The notes under the pieces: generated by a model
The model's input: only the letters and a program-made list of their open reading frames with translations
Databases searched by the model: none
What the model was told of the DNA's origin: nothing
Part shown: positions 8,950 to 18,102 of the stretch, piece by piece
Layout of the letters: each line of letters begins with the position of its first letter
Numbering within the stretch: position 1 is the stretch's first letter
Translations under genes and position numbers: made by a program
Assembly: GCA_963800395.1 (NCBI GenBank)
Contig: CAWDBD010000003.1
Span: forward strand, 70,574-134,573
Source of the DNA: DASSBG01 sp963800395
Lineage (GTDB): Bacteria; Pseudomonadota; Gammaproteobacteria; Xanthomonadales; Rhodanobacteraceae
Reading direction: 5' to 3'
Length of the DNA stretch: 64,000 bases

Positions 8950-10796
8950 AGGCTATCCAGCAGCCGATCACCCTGTTGCTCGGCCCACTGCCACATGGCT
9001 GGCCAGGCACGCAGACCCAGAGCAATTTCAGCCATGGACTGCTGCAGACCTTCGGCACAACCGTGTGCGTCAACATGCTCGGGCCAATCGCTGAGCCGTG
9101 GCGCACTGTTGTCGGCCATGGCCTTGGCATTGGCCTCGATCAGGGCGCGCACGTCGGCCTGCCAGAATACCGGTGCATCCGTGGCCGAAACCAGTTCCTG
9201 CTGCAACTTGGCGATCATGTCACCGCGTGCGTAATTCAGATACTCGCGCAGATGCACGATGCGGCCATGTTCACTGGCACTGGCGATGTCATCGAACACA
9301 TCGGCAGCAAAGCGCATGCGCTGGGCCGGATCATCGGAGATGCAGCGGTCCGTGTGATTGAGGAGTGTCTCGTAGGCAAAGCTGTTGACGTTGACCTGCC
9401 AGGCTTTCTGGCCGATACGTGCCTTGCCGCGCGCGCGTCCGGGTTCCTGCACGTGTCCAATGCTGTACGGCAGGAACATCGCCTGGGTGTGCGGATGACA
9501 AAACCGGGCCAGGGTATTGAACAAGGCATCCTCGTTGCGTCCGGCCACACGAGTGCATGGCAGCAGCACGCTGTTGTCCACCGCAAACGGTGTCATGAAG
9601 CCCTGGCTGGCTGCCCGTGCGCGGTCGCCGCCATGCCACAGGTTGTCGCCCTCGAGGTTGCGCAGGTAGGCGTCGCGGCTGGCGCACAGGCGGGCGCGAC
9701 TGTCCGGATCCAGCAGGAACAGGGCCTGCGCACTGGCCATGCCGGTACTGCCGCGGGTGCCATTGAAGGTCGTCAGCACACGGTAGCCATCGTGCAAGCC
9801 ACGCAGGTCGGCCATGGTCAGCCCGCGCAGGTCTTCCCGGTCGACGGCCCAATCGCCACTGCTGGCCGCATGGCCCAGCGCCTGACCGGCATACTGCAGA
9901 TGCATTTCGAAAGGCTCGCCATCCACGCGTTGCCCCGCGTCGAGTGCATCGGCCTGGTTGTCATGGAACCACGCCCCCGCACGACTATTCGGATCCAGCG
10001 ACATGCCGGCCTGCACGTCCGGGTGCATTTTCAGTGGTAGCGCGAAATCCTCATCCAGCAGAAACATGCGTCGCCCGGCCGTCAACAGCAGCGCCATGTT
10101 CCAGTTGCGGCCGCCACCAAAGCCGCTGGCGGGACGATCCAGCAGACTGTCAATGGCCTGCCCATGCTCAGGCAGGGCCTTGAGCAGCTGCTTCTTCACC
10201 TGCTCCTGTTCCCGCCGGCCCACATAGACCGTGCCACAACCGGTCTGCGCCTCGAACTCACGCAGAAGCTCGGCGTTCTGTCGCGCCGCGCCGTCATCGC
10301 GCGAATCATCGAGCAGGATCACGCGATGACCGGCTGCATGACGCTGTTCATTCTCGGCCAGTGAATTGAGCAGGCGCCTGACGCTGTCGGGACGGTCGCA
10401 GGCACGAATGCACAGGCCGGCCAGGGGTGCTGGCGTCAGGGCATGGCCACGTGCATCCTCCAGGAAATCGGCATCGGAAATCATCAGACCAGTCCGCGCC
10501 AGCATCTCCAGGCCCTGTCGCACGCGATCGTGGTTGCCCAGACCCGGCACCTTGCGGATCACCTCGGCCACATGCTCGTCCATGCTGCGGAAAGGCCGAC
10601 AGTGATCCATGCTCATGAGCACCTGGGTTGTCAGTACCTGGGCTTCGTCCTGGCCGCGCGTCTGGAAGACCACTTCCTCGTCGGACAACGGTACGGCCAC
10701 CCCTTCAACTGATGCATACATCGGCGCGGCGGGGTCTTTCCTGGGAATGAACGGGGGTGGCTGGATAGCCGAACCGAGATTGAATTGATGTTCCAC
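8946..10796 (-). CDS. Large glycosyltransferase-like protein with PqqD/winged-helix-like N-terminus
   Basis: I do not recognise this 616-residue protein as a named family. The frame is open back into the methyltransferase gene, but the GTG at 10796 is preceded by CGGAG at a proper distance and follows the methyltransferase stop. Residues 30-120 look like a small winged-helix or PqqD-like domain (leading LSDEEVVF, then LSMDHCRPFRSMDEH). From about residue 128 (GLCIRACDRPDS) the sequence resembles a GT-A nucleotide-sugar-binding domain, with VILLDDSRDD and LLDEDFALP as candidate acidic metal sites and a GGGRNWN motif between. The C-terminal 300 residues match nothing I know. Context (Wzm/Wzt, glycosyltransferase, methyltransferase) suggests polysaccharide or glycoconjugate assembly. 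Confidence 0.7.
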   Translation of the reverse strand: MEHQFNLGSAIQPPPFIPRKDPAAPMYASVEGVAVPLSDEEVVFQTRGQDEAQVLTTQVLMSMDHCRPFRSMDEHVAEVIRKVPGLGNHDRVRQGLEMLARTGLMISDADFLEDARGHALTPAPLAGLCIRACDRPDSVRRLLNSLAENEQRHAAGHRVILLDDSRDDGAARQNAELLREFEAQTGCGTVYVGRREQEQVKKQLLKALPEHGQAIDSLLDRPASGFGGGRNWNMALLLTAGRRMFLLDEDFALPLKMHPDVQAGMSLDPNSRAGAWFHDNQADALDAGQRVDGEPFEMHLQYAGQALGHAASSGDWAVDREDLRGLTMADLRGLHDGYRVLTTFNGTRGSTGMASAQALFLLDPDSRARLCASRDAYLRNLEGDNLWHGGDRARAASQGFMTPFAVDNSVLLPCTRVAGRNEDALFNTLARFCHPHTQAMFLPYSIGHVQEPGRARGKARIGQKAWQVNVNSFAYETLLNHTDRCISDDPAQRMRFAADVFDDIASASEHGRIVHLREYLNYARGDMIAKLQQELVSATDAPVFWQADVRALIEANAKAMADNSAPRLSDWPEHVDAHGCAEGLQQSMAEIALGLRAWPAMWQWAEQQGDRLLDSL

Positions 10797-10809
10797 GTGT
10801 ACTCCGTGA

Positions 10810-11682
10810 TCAGCGACGCCGAAACAGTCTGCGCCACCAGGAATGTGGCGGCTGCGGGCGTCTTTCAAGTTCATTGATGCGCTGCTCGAGCTCGGCAATG
10901 CGATGGCCAGCGGCGATATTCTTGCGCACCTCGCCATTATAGTGGTCGTAGACCGATTCGGCTGCATCACCGAACAGGTGCAGTGCAGGTACGTCCGGCA
11001 GCGGCTGCCGACTGCAGATCGCCAGGTAATACATGGGCGGGTATTGGATGCCCGGCGACAGGGTGCCCCCCGAGTCGGTCACCGCGGCGGCCGCAGACAG
11101 ATCACCGTCGGACGACCACAGGACAGACTGGAACAGCAGCTTCTGCGCCAGCAGTTGCACATGCGGAAAATGTTCGCCGAGCAAGGCCTCAAGCTCGCTG
11201 CGGTACAGCTCGCAAACATGAAATTCATTGTCGAACCCGCGCCGGTCGCTGTATTCGGCCTTGTCCGGCGACGACACCAGCAGCAGGCCGCCGGGCGCAA
11301 GCAAACGCGTGAACCCGGCCATCATGGCTTGCTGGGCATGCAGATGCTCCAGTGTCTCGAAGCAGGTGATCAGGTCGAACCCACCTTCGGGCAAGGCGTC
11401 CAGCCGGGTGACATCGTCGCAGCGGAAATCGAGATTTGTCTTCCCGGCATATCGCGAGCGCGCGTGCTCAACGGTTTTTTCGTCAATATCCACACCCAGC
11501 ACCGACTCGGCTGTCGATGCCAGCAAGGCGCTGCCATATCCCTCGCCACAAGCCGCATCAAGCACCCGCTTGCCATGCGCCAATGACTGTGCAAAGGCGT
11601 AGCGATGGACGTGTTCATACCAGATCTCGCGCACACATTCGGGCGTGAAGCGCTCGCCGGTGAATTCAAGCGCGTCGCTCAT
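10810..11682 (-). CDS. SAM-dependent methyltransferase of the polysaccharide cluster
   Basis: A 290-residue class I methyltransferase. Motif I is VLDAACGEGYGSALL near residue 42, followed by an acidic VLGVDIDE strand end and FDLITCFETLEHL, typical of the Methyltransf_11/23 group. The C-terminus is a charged helix (AELEQRINELERR) ending in basic residues. I chose the ATG at 11682, which overlaps the wzt stop by four bases; a start at 11700 would lie inside wzt. In exporter clusters of this layout, such enzymes often methylate the terminal sugar that stops chain growth and is read by Wzt. That role is inferred from position. Confidence 0.85.
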   Translation of the reverse strand: MSDALEFTGERFTPECVREIWYEHVHRYAFAQSLAHGKRVLDAACGEGYGSALLASTAESVLGVDIDEKTVEHARSRYAGKTNLDFRCDDVTRLDALPEGGFDLITCFETLEHLHAQQAMMAGFTRLLAPGGLLLVSSPDKAEYSDRRGFDNEFHVCELYRSELEALLGEHFPHVQLLAQKLLFQSVLWSSDGDLSAAAAVTDSGGTLSPGIQYPPMYYLAICSRQPLPDVPALHLFGDAAESVYDHYNGEVRKNIAAGHRIAELEQRINELERRPQPPHSWWRRLFRRR

Positions 11683-12878
11683 GCCCCACCCATCCGCCAT
11701 TGGTGCCGCAAGCGCACAACGCCTGCCTCGCGACTGGCCCCGCGCACGGTAAGCTTGGCCTCCATGGTATCGAACAGGCGCACGGCCTCCGGGTCGAGCG
11801 CGTGCACCCGCACCATGTACTGGCCCGGCAGCAGTGGCAATTCGGGAAAATCGATGTCGACGCGAAAACGCGTGTCGGCAACAGGCTCGACCTGCACCGC
11901 GTCCATGTCGGTGCTGACGCCATAGATGCCGCTGCCATCGGCACGGGCGAAGGAGACCATGCAGGTGGGGGTGCGCCCCTCGCGCGAATGCAGCTCGGCA
12001 GTGACCCGCACATCGTCACCATGATCAATCTGGCGTGGCACGTTTTCGGCCGACTCGCCGTTAAGCTGCATCGCCACAACACCGAATTCCCCCTCGATCC
12101 GTCGTGCCTGCTCATCCGCATCGTTGCCCGATTGCCTGCGTTCGTTGTAGGCCAGATAGGCCTGGGTCACCTCGAACACTTCGCCCTGTGCCTGCACCCG
12201 TCCCTCGCGCAGCCACAGGGCCTGATGGCACAGTTTCTGGATGTGGTACATGCTGTGCGATACCAGCAGCAGGGTGCCGCCACCGTCCAGGTAATTTTCG
12301 ATCCACTGGATGCATTTCTTCTGGAAGTTCTCATCGCCGACCGCCAGCACCTCGTCGGTGATCAGCAGATCGGGGCGCGCTGCGGCCACCACGGCAAAAC
12401 CCAGGCGCACCACCATGCCCGACGAATAGTGCTTGACCGGCTCATCGATGTAACGCCCGATGTCGGCAAAGGCGAGAATGTCATCCATGCGCGCGCGGGT
12501 TTCCTCGGTACTCAGTCCGTACAGGGCGGCCGCCATGGCCACGTTGTCGCGGCCGGTGTAGTCGGGGTGAAAACCGGCACCAAGCTCCAGCAGGGCACCG
12601 ATGCGACCATTCACCCGGAGCGTACCGGTGCTCGGGTTGAGCACGCCGGTGATCAGCTTCAGCAAGGTGGACTTGCCGGCACCGTTTTCTCCTATCAGGC
12701 CGACCGACTGGCCCCGATACACATCCAGGTCCACGTCGGTCAGTACCGGCACGCGCTCCGACCCTCGCCCGCCGGCCAGCAGGGACAGCAAGGAGCGCAA
12801 GCGGTCACTGCGCCGTGACACACGTGGGTAGGCCTTGCCCAGCCCGCGGGCAGTGACCAGCAGTTCCGGCGCGCTCAC
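11679..12878 (-). CDS. wzt: Polysaccharide ABC exporter, ATP-binding subunit (Wzt-type)
   Basis: This 399-residue protein is the ATPase of an O-antigen/teichoic-acid-type ABC exporter. The N-terminal cassette has Walker A GENGAGKST near residue 62, signature YSSGMVVRLGFAV and Walker B DLLITDEVLAVGD. From about residue 250 there is an additional beta-rich domain. In Wzt proteins of the E. coli O9a kind, this domain binds the modified end of the glycan. The start is a GTG at 12878 overlapping the wzm stop (GTGA), giving translational coupling. The frame continues upstream but runs through wzm in another frame. It is followed by the methyltransferase, which fits a terminal modification read by Wzt. 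Confidence 0.92.
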   Translation of the reverse strand: MSAPELLVTARGLGKAYPRVSRRSDRLRSLLSLLAGGRGSERVPVLTDVDLDVYRGQSVGLIGENGAGKSTLLKLITGVLNPSTGTLRVNGRIGALLELGAGFHPDYTGRDNVAMAAALYGLSTEETRARMDDILAFADIGRYIDEPVKHYSSGMVVRLGFAVVAAARPDLLITDEVLAVGDENFQKKCIQWIENYLDGGGTLLLVSHSMYHIQKLCHQALWLREGRVQAQGEVFEVTQAYLAYNERRQSGNDADEQARRIEGEFGVVAMQLNGESAENVPRQIDHGDDVRVTAELHSREGRTPTCMVSFARADGSGIYGVSTDMDAVQVEPVADTRFRVDIDFPELPLLPGQYMVRVHALDPEAVRLFDTMEAKLTVRGASREAGVVRLRHQWRMGGA

Positions 12879-13732
12879 AGGTAATCCTCGAAGTGCGGAT
12901 CCAGGCGATGGAATACCCACCAGCCCAGGGCAAGTACCAGCAAGGCCACCAGCACGACGCCGGCGAACGGCAACAGCATCGGCATGTTCCCTCTGAGCAG
13001 CATGTCGCGAAAGGCTACGGCGTACCAGGTGTAGGGGTGCAGGTCGATGATCGGCTGAAAGCGCGCCGGAATCATGGCACGGCTGTAGAAGATCGGCGCG
13101 GCAAACATGGCAAGCATCAGCAACTGGGTCAGTACTTGCACCAGATCGCGCACGAAGACCTGAATCGACGCCGCCAGCAGGGCCAGGCCCAGTGCCAGAG
13201 TCATCAGCACCACCTGCAGCAACAAGCTTGCCGGGAGCCAGGCCAGATGGATGCTGTAACCGAACAACGGCAAGACCAGCACAATCGCGACAAAGCCCGT
13301 GGTGTGCAACAGGAAACTGGCGGCGACCGTGGCCAGTACCGGCACCGAACGCGGCATGGGCACCTTGCCGATCAGCGCAGCATTCTCGGTGATCGCCGTC
13401 GCCGAGCGCAGGATGGCCTCGGAAAACGCCGTCCACGGCCACATCGCCACCACCAGAAAGGGCACATAGCCCTCCGTTGCCCCTGCCCCGGCAACCCGTG
13501 CCTTGAAGATGTGCACGAATACGAAGGCGTAGATGGCCAGCTGCACCAGCGGCTGGATCAGTGCCCACAGACCACCACTGAAACTGCCCAGGAAGCGGTT
13601 CTTCAGATCACGGGCAAGAAAGTGCCGAAACAGGCGGAACGCATGCGCCAGGCCACCCTGCTGGCGACTACTGCGCTTCGCAGTGCGCTGCTTTGGCGTG
13701 GCTTCGCTGGTGGCAGCTGGTGTACGCGGCAT
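12875..13732 (-). CDS. wzm: Polysaccharide ABC exporter, permease subunit (Wzm-type)
   Basis: A 285-residue ABC-2 type permease with six predicted membrane helices. A polar N-terminus precedes HFLARDLKNRFLGS near residue 38, the characteristic amphipathic region ahead of the first helix. The family's late segment PYTWYAVAFRDMLL appears near residue 230. It pairs with wzt directly downstream by a 4-bp stop/start overlap and presumably exports the glycan across the inner membrane. It is the first gene of the cluster on the minus strand. A decayed duplicate of its first ~127 codons lies at 18795-19174. Confidence 0.93.
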   Translation of the reverse strand: MPRTPAATSEATPKQRTAKRSSRQQGGLAHAFRLFRHFLARDLKNRFLGSFSGGLWALIQPLVQLAIYAFVFVHIFKARVAGAGATEGYVPFLVVAMWPWTAFSEAILRSATAITENAALIGKVPMPRSVPVLATVAASFLLHTTGFVAIVLVLPLFGYSIHLAWLPASLLLQVVLMTLALGLALLAASIQVFVRDLVQVLTQLLMLAMFAAPIFYSRAMIPARFQPIIDLHPYTWYAVAFRDMLLRGNMPMLLPFAGVVLVALLVLALGWWVFHRLDPHFEDYL

Positions 13733-13814
13733 GACGGATCCGGCAAGTACTCGAATGAGCCGCCTAGGATACCGTCAATCGCTTGCCGGTGGCACGTGGC
13801 AAACCCGATACGAC

Positions 13815-13980
13815 GCCCTTTCTGTAGGATCGGGCCATGCCCGCGAGCAGAATTTTTGTCCGCAAAGGACGCGAAAAGCGCGAAGAAGAGCTATGAATTA
13901 TTGTTGTTTATTTCGCGTCTTTTGCGTCCTTCGCGGACCGCTTTGTTCTTCTTCCTTGATCGCGGGCATGGCACTGCGCT
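13815..13980. repeat. Long inverted dispersed repeat between wzm and the HupE-like gene
   Basis: This gap holds a palindromic element. The left arm reads CCATGCCCGCGAGCAG then CCGCAAAGGACGCGAAAAG (about 13836-13880). The right arm reads CGTCTTTTGCGTCCTTCGCGG then GATCGCGGGCATGG (about 13917-13972). The ~37-bp centre is AT-rich. Partial copies flank the methyltransferase gene at 19310-19420 and 20310-20345, so this is a dispersed repeat family. Confidence 0.75.
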
Positions 13981-15237
13981 CAGTTGGGCAGCAGCAGGCT
14001 GAATCCGGGGATGCTGATGTCGAAGGCGCGCTGCGTGAACCAGCCGGCCGCGATGGCCACGATCAGCCACGAGCCCCAGCGCACCACGCCAATGCGATAC
14101 AGGCGCGTATCGCGCAATAGCCAGGCGATTGGCAGAAAGGCCAGCACGATGGCTTCCTGGCCGATTTCCACGCCCACATTGAATCCGCCCAGCGACGCCG
14201 CCATGGCACCCGCCGGCAGATCCAGACCGGCCAATGCGCTGGCAAACCCGAGGCCGTGAATGAAGCCGAACATGAAAGCAATCAACCATACACGCTGCCT
14301 GACAATCGGGTAGACGTTGTTGCAGGCGGCCACCACAACCGACAGGGCAATGCCGGCTTCAACCAGTCGGCTCGGCAGGGCAACAACGCCGAGCACCGCC
14401 AGCGACAAGGTGAGCGAATGCGATACGGTGAATGCCGACACCACTTTCACCACTTCCAGCATGACCGGCCAGAAACCGGTTGCAGCCTCCCAGCGATAGC
14501 CAGGCCGGCGCGCCGACACGGCCATGAGAGCCACTGGTATCGGCCAGCGCCGCAGCAGCCGGAACACCGCCACGATGACGATCATTGCGTCGCCTTGTCA
14601 GCACTGCCGGGAACAACAGTGACAGCAGGAACAGCATGTGATCGAAGCCGGTCCAGATGTGCCACATGCCATCGCCGACGAAACTCTTGAACTGGCGCCA
14701 GCGGCTGGGCTGCCTTAGATTCAGCCTGGCCTGCGGTCTGGCGGGTCCCAGCACGGCACCGGCCGTGTGCGTGCCAGCATGTATTGTGACGATACCGCGA
14801 TGGTAGGGATCGAGGTCACTGAAAAGGGTGTAGCTCATGCTCAGCGTGGTCGGAATGTTCTTGTCACAGTTGGCGTCGAAAAACATCACCGCATAGGCAC
14901 CGTCGGTGTGCCTGTCGATTTCCTGGGCGGTTGGCCGCATCACACAACGCAACCCGTCGCCACGAATGAGCAGGCGCGCCAGTGCATAGCGCTCGATCTG
15001 GCCGCGGTGCGCCTTGACCTCGCCCCAGGTAATGGCGCCATCGTGGTTGCTGTCGATGCCGATGGCGAAATTCAGGTCACGCAGGGCGATATCCCATTGG
15101 CCGTGCAGCACATGGTCATTGGCGGCATCCGTGCGCAAGCTCAGGTAGGCATCGCTTTCCTTGTGCGCGGCAGCCGGCGAAGACACCAGGCCGCAGAGCA
15201 GGGCCAGGCAGAAGCAGGTCCACAGGCGGGTATTCAC
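13980..15237 (-). pseudogene. HupE/UreJ-family membrane protein, frameshifted
   Basis: Two overlapping frames together make one HupE/UreJ-like protein. The first (GTG at 15237) has a signal peptide ending SSPAAAHK and an EF-hand-like loop (DSNHDGAITWGE) near residues 62-73. It continues to the first family helix, HMLFLLSLLFPAVL. The second frame, from about 14580, carries the remaining family helices (VVKVVSAFTVSHSLTLSLA and FMFGFIHGLGFASAL) to the C-terminus at 13980. A one-base shift between about 14500 and 14600 separates them. The GTG overlaps the stop of the TPR gene (GTGA). HupE/UreJ proteins are linked to nickel uptake, but this periplasmic-domain subgroup is less clear. It could be a real pseudogene or a consensus error. 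Confidence 0.75.
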
Positions 15238-16547
15238 GGTGCATCTCCCCGTGCGCCTGAGCGGAGTTGCGCGGCCATGTCCATTTTCTGCTCGAGGGCC
15301 GTGACCAGGGGCGTCAGACGCGCATCATCCAGCCCGGTGCGGGCGATGAACTGCAATGCCGGCTGCGCTGCCTCGGGCTTGCCTGCAGCCAGTGCGGCCT
15401 GCAGGAATACCAGCACATCCTTTGGCGCCCGCTGCACCTGCCAGTTCTGCCTGGCCAGCGCCAGCGCCTGTTCCGGCTGCCCCAGGACCTGCAGCACGAA
15501 TGCCGCCTGCTCACGACGATAGACGTGGCTTCCGCGCGCATCCATCGCGGCAAAGCGCGCCTGCATGGCCTGCGCGTCACTGCTGGCAGTCGCCAGTCCC
15601 TCTGCCTTTTCCGCCATCACCAGTCGCATGAAGGACGTGTCCGACTCGACGTATGGCCTGACCAGCCTGGCGGCATCACCCGGACGGTTGTGCGCGAGCA
15701 GGAAGTCGGCATAGTCGGCCAGCAGAAAATTGTCATCCGGTGTCCATTGCAAGGCCTGCCGGAAATGCTTTTCAGCCAGATCCGCATCACCCATGCGCAC
15801 CGCCACATCAGCCATCAGGCCCTGGACCCAGGATTTGATGTCCGCCGGCGCCCTGGGACCGGGGTCCTCGATCAGGCGCAACAGCGCCATGGCCTGGGTG
15901 TTGTGACCACTGAGGGCGCGCAGCGCAGCCGTGCATGCCGTGCCCATGAAGTTGCCACCGCTGCTCGCAAGCTGGATACAGGCATGGTTGGCGGTTTTCA
16001 GGTCACCCTGGACCATGGCCACCGTTGCCAGCGTCAGCCAGGCCTGGGCATTGCCCGGCTCGCGCTGCACGATGTGCTGCAGCTGGGTGCGGGCATCCTT
16101 GAATTGATGGCGATTCTGCTTGATGGTGGCATCCAGCAGCGCCACTGGCACGGGAATCGTGCGCTGCTTCAGCCATGGCTCGATCACCGCAAGCGCGCGA
16201 CCGATGAAGCGTGCATCGCCGGTGCTGCGGCCGTAGTCGATATAGGCATGCGCCAGATCAAGCGCCGCCTTCATGTTCCTGGGGTTGCGGCGCAGCTGCG
16301 CACGCAGCGTTTCAAAGGTGCGAACACGCGGATCGCTACCCGGTGGCACGTGCTGCAGCACAACGTCATCGCTGGCTGGCACCCATGGGTCGGTCTGCGT
16401 TGCGCCGGCAGGGCCCGCGACCATGGTTCCGACCAGTAGCGCCAGGAGAAGGCCCGGCAGCGCGCGGGCGAGGGGAAACCTGCGCGCTGCCGGACCGGGG
16501 CTGCCCCCGGAAGCGTCCTGTGTCTTCGATTGTTTCCGGGAGCGCAT
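15234..16547 (-). CDS. TPR-repeat protein with N-terminal membrane anchor
   Basis: A 437-residue protein with a basic N-terminus and one hydrophobic segment (about residues 25-45, ending AGPAGA), so it is either secreted or anchored and faces the periplasm. The rest is helical repeats of TPR type, for example AWLTLATVAMVQGDL, AEKHFRQALQWTPDD and FVLQVLGQPEQALALA. No catalytic motif was seen. I chose the ATG at 16547, 10 nt after the DUF4331 gene; the longer frame runs back through that gene. It lies between the DUF4331 gene and the HupE-like gene, with a 4-bp overlap to the latter, so the three look like one operon. Confidence 0.85.
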   Translation of the reverse strand: MRSRKQSKTQDASGGSPGPAARRFPLARALPGLLLALLVGTMVAGPAGATQTDPWVPASDDVVLQHVPPGSDPRVRTFETLRAQLRRNPRNMKAALDLAHAYIDYGRSTGDARFIGRALAVIEPWLKQRTIPVPVALLDATIKQNRHQFKDARTQLQHIVQREPGNAQAWLTLATVAMVQGDLKTANHACIQLASSGGNFMGTACTAALRALSGHNTQAMALLRLIEDPGPRAPADIKSWVQGLMADVAVRMGDADLAEKHFRQALQWTPDDNFLLADYADFLLAHNRPGDAARLVRPYVESDTSFMRLVMAEKAEGLATASSDAQAMQARFAAMDARGSHVYRREQAAFVLQVLGQPEQALALARQNWQVQRAPKDVLVFLQAALAAGKPEAAQPALQFIARTGLDDARLTPLVTALEQKMDMAAQLRSGARGDAP

Positions 16548-16557
16548 GCGCGGCTTG

Positions 16558-18102
16558 TCAGTTGGCCGGCACGCTGTTGCTGCCATTGGGAGAACCCGGC
16601 AGCGGGGTAGCGGCGTAGGGGAAGTGGTCCATGTAGGTGTCGCCGGCGCTTTCATTGCCGGTGGCATCGGCGGTGGCCATCGTGGCACCCGCGGCACGCG
16701 CTCCGTCGGTGTACGGCTTGCCGCCATTGGCATCGGAGCTCTGGTCACCGCAGTCGCCAATCTGGCCACACAGGGCACCTTCGGCCACCCGCAGCTCGAT
16801 GTCGACAACATCATCATAGGGGCGACGACCGTTGGGGAATCCGGCCAGGTCACCACCGAGCACACCCAGATCATTCTGCTCCGCCGGTGCCGTAGCCTCG
16901 ATAGCCGTGTTCAGACGCAGCATCTCCGAGGGCGTCACATGGCTGGGCTGATTCAGGCCCGGAACACCGGTCAGGAAGGCAGTCACCAGATCAAGGCGCG
17001 GTGTATGCGGTACCTTCGCGGCATCGCCGAACAGGACATTCAGCAGCACCGGCAGGGATGGATTGGTCACGTACCGGGCAAACTGACCGTCCCAGCGCGG
17101 CTCGCTGTTGTTGAAGCGGTCCTTGTCCTTCAGGCCGATGACCAGCTCGTTGACCAGGGGAGCGCCCAGGCGGGAGACCTGGACATAGGGTCCATGGTCG
17201 TCCTTGATGTCCTTGTGCGGATCAAGCGCATTGGCCAGATTGTGGAATGTTCGATTCTTGGGCAGGCTGGCCGTGGTCCAGCCGCCAATCACCGAATCAC
17301 TGCCATGGGTCAGGCAGGCAGCGGGCACTTCCAGCGCCAGGGTGGTGACATTCTTGTGCGTCAGGGTGTTATGCGTGGCGTCACGATCCGACACCGGGTT
17401 GAGGTTCACCAGGTCGAATACCTCGCCCAGATTGACCACGAACGGATCCTTGCGCTGCCCCACAAAGACCCTGCCCGGTTGCGGGCATCCGGGAATCTCG
17501 GTGTTGTAGACATACGTGCTGGCATAGGCGGCGTAGTCGGGTATCGACTTGTTGCCGATGTTGTCCACGGGCTTTGTGAACACCTGCTTGCCCGTTCCGA
17601 AAATGGTTGTGCCTTCATCCCTGGTGGTCAGGTTCTTGCCGGGGGCTTTCCTGGGATCGCCGTTGAGCAGTTCGACGGTGTACGTCTCGACCCGATTCAG
17701 GGCGGACTGGTCGGCAGCGGTAATGCCACCAGCGTTGATCAGGGGTATTGCCGTTGTCTGGCCATCGCCACCAGGAACCGCAATATTCCTGTACTCGGTG
17801 CTGAACCGAAAGCGGAATGTCAGGTCCGGTCCGGCATCGCCATCGTTGTCGATATGGATGTCGTAGACCGCGCTCGGATTGAGCGCGAAGTAGTTGGGTC
17901 CGCCACCCGGATCCTGCAGCGGGTCGTAGTTGGCCAACAGGGTGACGTAGCCCGCCCTGTCCTGCTCGTAGCTCATGAACATGTAGAAGTCGGTAGCGTC
18001 CACGGTCGGCTGACCGGCAATGAAGGGCGCTTCACGGTGGCTGGATGCCATGGCCACTACTGGCAGCAGGCCCAGCATCAGTGCTAGTGGTTTCAGTTTC
18101 AT
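16558..18102 (-). CDS. DUF4331 family exported protein
   Basis: A 514-residue exported protein of the DUF4331 family, recognised by SSHREAPFIAG directly after the signal peptide and the early DATDFYMFMSYE segment. The signal peptide (MKLKPLALMLGLLPVVAMA) is canonical, so the product is periplasmic or secreted. Acidic loops such as HIDNDGDAGPD suggest calcium binding. I chose the ATG at 18102, which has GAGG upstream; the frame is open further but without a signal sequence. The biochemical function of DUF4331 is unknown to me. It is the first gene of the DUF4331-TPR-HupE operon. A shortened copy of its leader and first codons lies at about 20540-20650. Confidence 0.9.
   Translation of the reverse strand: MKLKPLALMLGLLPVVAMASSHREAPFIAGQPTVDATDFYMFMSYEQDRAGYVTLLANYDPLQDPGGGPNYFALNPSAVYDIHIDNDGDAGPDLTFRFRFSTEYRNIAVPGGDGQTTAIPLINAGGITAADQSALNRVETYTVELLNGDPRKAPGKNLTTRDEGTTIFGTGKQVFTKPVDNIGNKSIPDYAAYASTYVYNTEIPGCPQPGRVFVGQRKDPFVVNLGEVFDLVNLNPVSDRDATHNTLTHKNVTTLALEVPAACLTHGSDSVIGGWTTASLPKNRTFHNLANALDPHKDIKDDHGPYVQVSRLGAPLVNELVIGLKDKDRFNNSEPRWDGQFARYVTNPSLPVLLNVLFGDAAKVPHTPRLDLVTAFLTGVPGLNQPSHVTPSEMLRLNTAIEATAPAEQNDLGVLGGDLAGFPNGRRPYDDVVDIELRVAEGALCGQIGDCGDQSSDANGGKPYTDGARAAGATMATADATGNESAGDTYMDHFPYAATPLPGSPNGSNSVPAN

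Noticed and set aside
8946..10970. Start of the large glycosyltransferase-like gene at 10970
   Set aside because: That would overlap the methyltransferase gene by 160 bp in a non-coding-like frame; the GTG at 10796 has an RBS.
11679..13568. Wzt as a 629-residue protein
   Set aside because: The extra N-terminal part reads wzm in the wrong frame; the GTG at 12878 overlapping the wzm stop gives a normal Wzt.
14500..14600. Programmed frameshifting in the HupE-like gene
   Set aside because: No slippery heptamer with a following pseudoknot or stop was seen at the frame change; mutation or sequence error is simpler.
15234..16874. TPR protein as a 546-residue product
   Set aside because: The first ~109 codons lie inside the DUF4331 gene in another frame; the ATG at 16547 is correct.
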